From the NCBI GenBank assembly GCA_910583815.1, contig CAJTZB010000093.1, forward strand, positions 1-9,502: a stretch of DNA of 9,502 nt, written 5' to 3'. Below, one piece after another: positions 6,871-9,502 of this stretch. Below the pieces are notes generated by a model. The model saw only the letters and a list, made by a program, of their open reading frames with translations, searched no databases and was not told the origin of the DNA. The position numbers were made by a program, and so were the translations under genes. This DNA is from an uncultured Lachnospiraceae bacterium. GTDB taxonomy: Bacteria; Bacillota; Clostridia; Lachnospirales; Lachnospiraceae. Each line of letters opens with the position of its first letter. Within the stretch, counting starts at the first letter, position 1.

Positions 6871-8100
6871 ATGACACGGACAATTGCAGTCATTGGGGGC
6901 GGTGCATCTGGCATGATGGCTGCTATTACAGCAGCAAGGCAGGGTGCTGCCGTAACCATTTACGAACCGAAAGAACGGCTGGGGAAAAAGCTGTTGGCAA
7001 CAGGAAACGGAAAATGCAACTATACAAATCTGCATCAGGCACCGGAATGTTACCGTGGAACACATCCGGAGTTTGCTCTTGGGATTTTACAGATGTTTTC
7101 TGTTGAAGAGACTATTTCTTTTTTTCAGTCAATTGGCATTGTGCCAAAAATAAAAAACGGATATGTCTATCCTAATTCCGGGCAGGCAGTTTCGGTAGCA
7201 GATGCGCTTTCTCTTAAAGTAAAGGAACTGCATATCACTGTAAAGCAAGAAACCATCGTTGATATTCACCGAACCAGACATTCTTATCTCGTAACAGCTA
7301 AAAATGAGTCGAAAAACTACGACCGCATTATTTTGTGCTGTGGAAGTCCGGCCGGACTGCCGGAGGGCACGGAATTTTTTGGATATTCCATTGCAGAAAC
7401 ACTGGGACTTGTGCTGATACAGCCAAGGCCGGCATTGGTACAGCTTCGGTGTGCAGAGAAATGGCTGAAAACGGTGTCCGGCGTCCGTACAGAAGGAACC
7501 GTTACCCTATGGGCAGAAGGAACTTGCATCGCCACAGAAAAAGGAGAGCTGTTGTTCACAGAATATGGGTTATCTGGTATTCCGATTCTTCAAATCAGCC
7601 GTTTTGCCGGAGAAGCATTGGCACAGAAGCAAAAAGTGACATGCAAGTTAGATATTCTGCCGGAACTTACATCAGAGGAAGTTTTGAAACAGCTGTGGCA
7701 ACGGATGGAACATGCCGGAGAACGTTCCGCAGAAGAATCGCTGATTGGACTGCTTCATCATAAACTGAACTATGTTTTGCTGAAAGAAAACGGTATTCTT
7801 CCGACGGCACCTGCTAAATTGGCGCTTGCAGAGAAAAAAAAGAGAGCGGCGCTTGCAGCTGCCTGCAAAGGACTGGTCTGTACGGTTTTATCAACCAATC
7901 CGCTTTCAAATGCACAGGTATGTGCCGGAGGAATTTCCACAAAGGAACTGAATCCCAAGACATTAGAGGCAAAAAAACTTCCCGGACTTTATGTAGCAGG
8001 GGAACTGATAGACATTGATGGCACATGTGGAGGATATAATCTGCAATGGGCATGGAGCAGCGGCTATATCGCAGGTTTTTCTGCTGCCGCAGATGTATAG
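6871..8100 (+). CDS. HI0933-family FAD-binding oxidoreductase
   Basis: The 409-residue product opens with a dinucleotide-binding motif (IAVIGGGASGMMAA, GGGASG at residues 9-14). The HI0933 family hallmark GKKLLATGNGKCNYTN follows at 38-53. Later come GELLFTEYGLSGIPILQISR and the C-terminal FAD-contact block GLYVAGELIDIDGTCGGYNLQWAW, in which DIDGTCGGYN covers 381-390. All expected family blocks and the normal length (about 400-420) are present, so the gene looks intact. The family includes E. coli YhiN, B. subtilis YtfP and clostridial BaiN; databases often name members aminoacetone oxidase-like, but the physiological substrate is generally unknown and no bile-acid role should be assumed here. 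The protein should be cytoplasmic. ATG 6871 is chosen with a weak AGAAG five bases upstream. GTG 6865, with AAAGG six bases upstream, is an alternative that adds two residues. Confidence 0.93.
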   Translation: MTRTIAVIGGGASGMMAAITAARQGAAVTIYEPKERLGKKLLATGNGKCNYTNLHQAPECYRGTHPEFALGILQMFSVEETISFFQSIGIVPKIKNGYVYPNSGQAVSVADALSLKVKELHITVKQETIVDIHRTRHSYLVTAKNESKNYDRIILCCGSPAGLPEGTEFFGYSIAETLGLVLIQPRPALVQLRCAEKWLKTVSGVRTEGTVTLWAEGTCIATEKGELLFTEYGLSGIPILQISRFAGEALAQKQKVTCKLDILPELTSEEVLKQLWQRMEHAGERSAEESLIGLLHHKLNYVLLKENGILPTAPAKLALAEKKKRAALAAACKGLVCTVLSTNPLSNAQVCAGGISTKELNPKTLEAKKLPGLYVAGELIDIDGTCGGYNLQWAWSSGYIAGFSAAADV

Positions 8101-8127
8101 GGAACCAGAAACGGAGTAAATAAAAAG

Positions 8128-9502
8128 ATGCTTAGAATTTTACAGCTGAAGCTGCCTGTTGTACATACAAAAACAGAGCTTGAAGCAGCAATCCGGAAAG
8201 AACTGAAGCTTCCGCCGGATGCCAAACTTCATTACCAAATCAAAAAACGTTCCATTGATGCAAGAAAAAAACAAGATATCCGCTATGTCTATATGATTGA
8301 TATAGCGCTTCCTGAACAGGTGGAAAACCGTATTCTTTCCAAAGCTAAGACAGGCATTGCCTCTGCTCCAAAAGAAGAGTACCTGTTTGTGCCGTGCGGA
8401 ACAAAGAAAATGAGGCATCGCCCGATTGTCATAGGGGTAGGACCTGCCGGGCTGTTTTGTGCCTATTTCCTTGCAAAGCATGGTTATCGCCCAATTGTCA
8501 TAGAGCGTGGAGAAGCAATAGAAAAAAGACAGCGGACGGTAGAGCACTTCTGGAACACAGGCTGCCTTGATACAGAGAGTAATGTACAGTTTGGAGAGGG
8601 CGGTGCTGGTACATTTTCAGACGGAAAACTAAATACGATGGTAAAGGATCCGAGCGGAAGAATCCGCAAAGTATTGGAACTGTTTGCAGAACACGGCGCG
8701 CCAGAGGAAATCCTATATGTTAATAAGCCCCATATCGGCACGGACCAGCTTCGTTTTGTCATCTCTGATATGAGGCGGCAAATGGAAGAATGGGGTGCCG
8801 AATTTCGTTTTTCCACAAAGGCAACGGATCTGCTTTTTGATTCGGAACATCGTCTATATGCTTTGGAATTTAACCATACAGAAAAGACAGATTGTGAAGT
8901 TGCCGTTGCTGCCATTGGCCATAGTGCAAGAGATACCTTTGAAATGCTAAGCAAAAAGCCGCTTGTTATGGAGAGCAAAGCATTTGCAATCGGTGTACGC
9001 ATAGAACATCCGCAAGACATGATAAACCGTTCCCAATATGGCTCGTTTGCAGATAAGCTGCCTGCCGCAGACTACAAGCTGACGCATCAGACAAAACTTG
9101 GACGTGGTGTTTATTCTTTCTGCATGTGTCCCGGTGGTTTTGTCGTAAATGCCTCTTCAGAAGGACACAGGCTGGCAGTCAATGGGATGAGCAACCATGA
9201 CCGCTCAGAGAGGAATGCAAACAGCGCCTTGATTGTCACGGTTACACCGGAGGATTTTTCAAGAGAACAGATGGATGGCGTGTTAGCAGGGGTACATTTC
9301 CAAAAGAAATGGGAAGAGCTTGCATACCGTCAGGCTGGCGGCAATATACCAGTACAGCTGTTAGGCGACTTTTTCTCGGGACAGACATCCGCCAGTTTTG
9401 GAGAAGTGCTTCCAAATATCAAAGGCAATTATTCATTTGCTGATATAAGGAACTGTCTTCCTGGCTATGTGACAGAAAGCTTAAAAGAGGGAATTTTGGA
9501 AT
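8128..9502 (+). CDS. COG2509-type FAD-dependent dehydrogenase, 3' end missing
   Basis: The frame is open from ATG 8128 to the window end without a stop, giving 458 full codons; family members are about 530 residues, so roughly 70 are missing. Residues 1-97 form the N-terminal domain typical of this group, with RSIDARKKQDIRYVYMIDI. The Rossmann motif IVIGVGPAGLFCAYFLAKHG follows, with GVGPAG at 103-108 and the acidic IERGE after the second strand. The family signature FGEGGAGTFSDGKL lies at 155-168. FCMCPGGFVVNASSE begins near 331, with cysteines at 332 and 334, and SGQTSASFGEV comes later. These are uncharacterised flavoproteins called FAD-dependent dehydrogenases. They are not close relatives of the HI0933 protein next door despite a shared FAD fold. 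GGAG ends 11 bases before the ATG, a slightly long spacing. The gap from the previous gene is 27 bases, suggesting co-transcription. Confidence 0.92.
   Translation, partial: MLRILQLKLPVVHTKTELEAAIRKELKLPPDAKLHYQIKKRSIDARKKQDIRYVYMIDIALPEQVENRILSKAKTGIASAPKEEYLFVPCGTKKMRHRPIVIGVGPAGLFCAYFLAKHGYRPIVIERGEAIEKRQRTVEHFWNTGCLDTESNVQFGEGGAGTFSDGKLNTMVKDPSGRIRKVLELFAEHGAPEEILYVNKPHIGTDQLRFVISDMRRQMEEWGAEFRFSTKATDLLFDSEHRLYALEFNHTEKTDCEVAVAAIGHSARDTFEMLSKKPLVMESKAFAIGVRIEHPQDMINRSQYGSFADKLPAADYKLTHQTKLGRGVYSFCMCPGGFVVNASSEGHRLAVNGMSNHDRSERNANSALIVTVTPEDFSREQMDGVLAGVHFQKKWEELAYRQAGGNIPVQLLGDFFSGQTSASFGEVLPNIKGNYSFADIRNCLPGYVTESLKEGILE

Noticed and set aside
8035..8040. TATAAT before the second flavoprotein gene
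   Set aside because: It encodes part of the conserved GGYN block of the HI0933 protein and has no TG extension or well-spaced -35 box.
8140..9020. Two long open frames on the minus strand (8140-8547 and 8484-9020)
   Set aside because: They lie opposite the second flavoprotein gene, whose family motifs are unmistakable. Their translations show no recognisable domain and they overlap each other.
1..9502. Mobile elements, CRISPR repeats, tRNA or rRNA genes, phage or defence genes
   Set aside because: No direct-repeat arrays, transposase motifs or RNA-gene signatures were seen. Co-directional genes account for nearly every base.

Overview
This window looks like a chromosomal core segment from an endospore-forming clostridium, most likely a Lachnospiraceae-type Firmicute. 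The reasons are the yqfC-yqfD-phoH-HD-ybeY gene order, moderately AT-rich codons, strong GGAGG-type ribosome binding sites, and protein sequences that resemble clostridial rather than bacillar versions. The assignment rests on recalled family signatures, not on a search. All eight genes that can be supported lie on the + strand. They are packed with overlaps or short gaps (the largest is 67 bases), and no intrinsic terminator is visible, so the region reads as one or two co-directional transcription units.

Layout: (1) positions 2-304 hold the 3' part of yqfC, cut by the window start; (2) 320-1552 is yqfD, a membrane-anchored sporulation protein; (3) 1527-2663 is the PhoH-family ATPase, starting inside the end of yqfD; (4) 2670-3956 is a seven-helix membrane protein with a C-terminal HD domain, in the slot held by the c-di-AMP phosphodiesterase gene pgpH in Bacillus and Listeria, but shortened and with most catalytic histidines missing; (5) 3953-4450 is ybeY, the rRNA-processing endoribonuclease; (6) 4467-6098 is a SpoVB/MurJ-type MOP-superfamily flippase; (7) 6166-6852 is a membrane-anchored protein whose C-terminus resembles the BofC C-terminal domain; (8) 6871-8100 is an HI0933-family flavoprotein; (9) 8128-9502 is a second, unrelated flavoprotein of the COG2509 FAD-dependent dehydrogenase type, cut by the window end.

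Functionally, the first half joins sporulation genes (yqfC, yqfD) to RNA-metabolism genes (phoH, ybeY), an arrangement known from B. subtilis. The second half departs from the Bacillus order: where dgkA, cdd and era would be expected, there is a cell-envelope flippase, a BofC-like protein and two flavoproteins. I see no mobile element, CRISPR array, tRNA, rRNA or phage gene. The window is mostly ordinary core genome. The points that deserve a second look are the degenerate HD domain, a possible internal promoter with an adjacent inverted repeat inside yqfD, the basic tail on PhoH, and the BofC-like protein.
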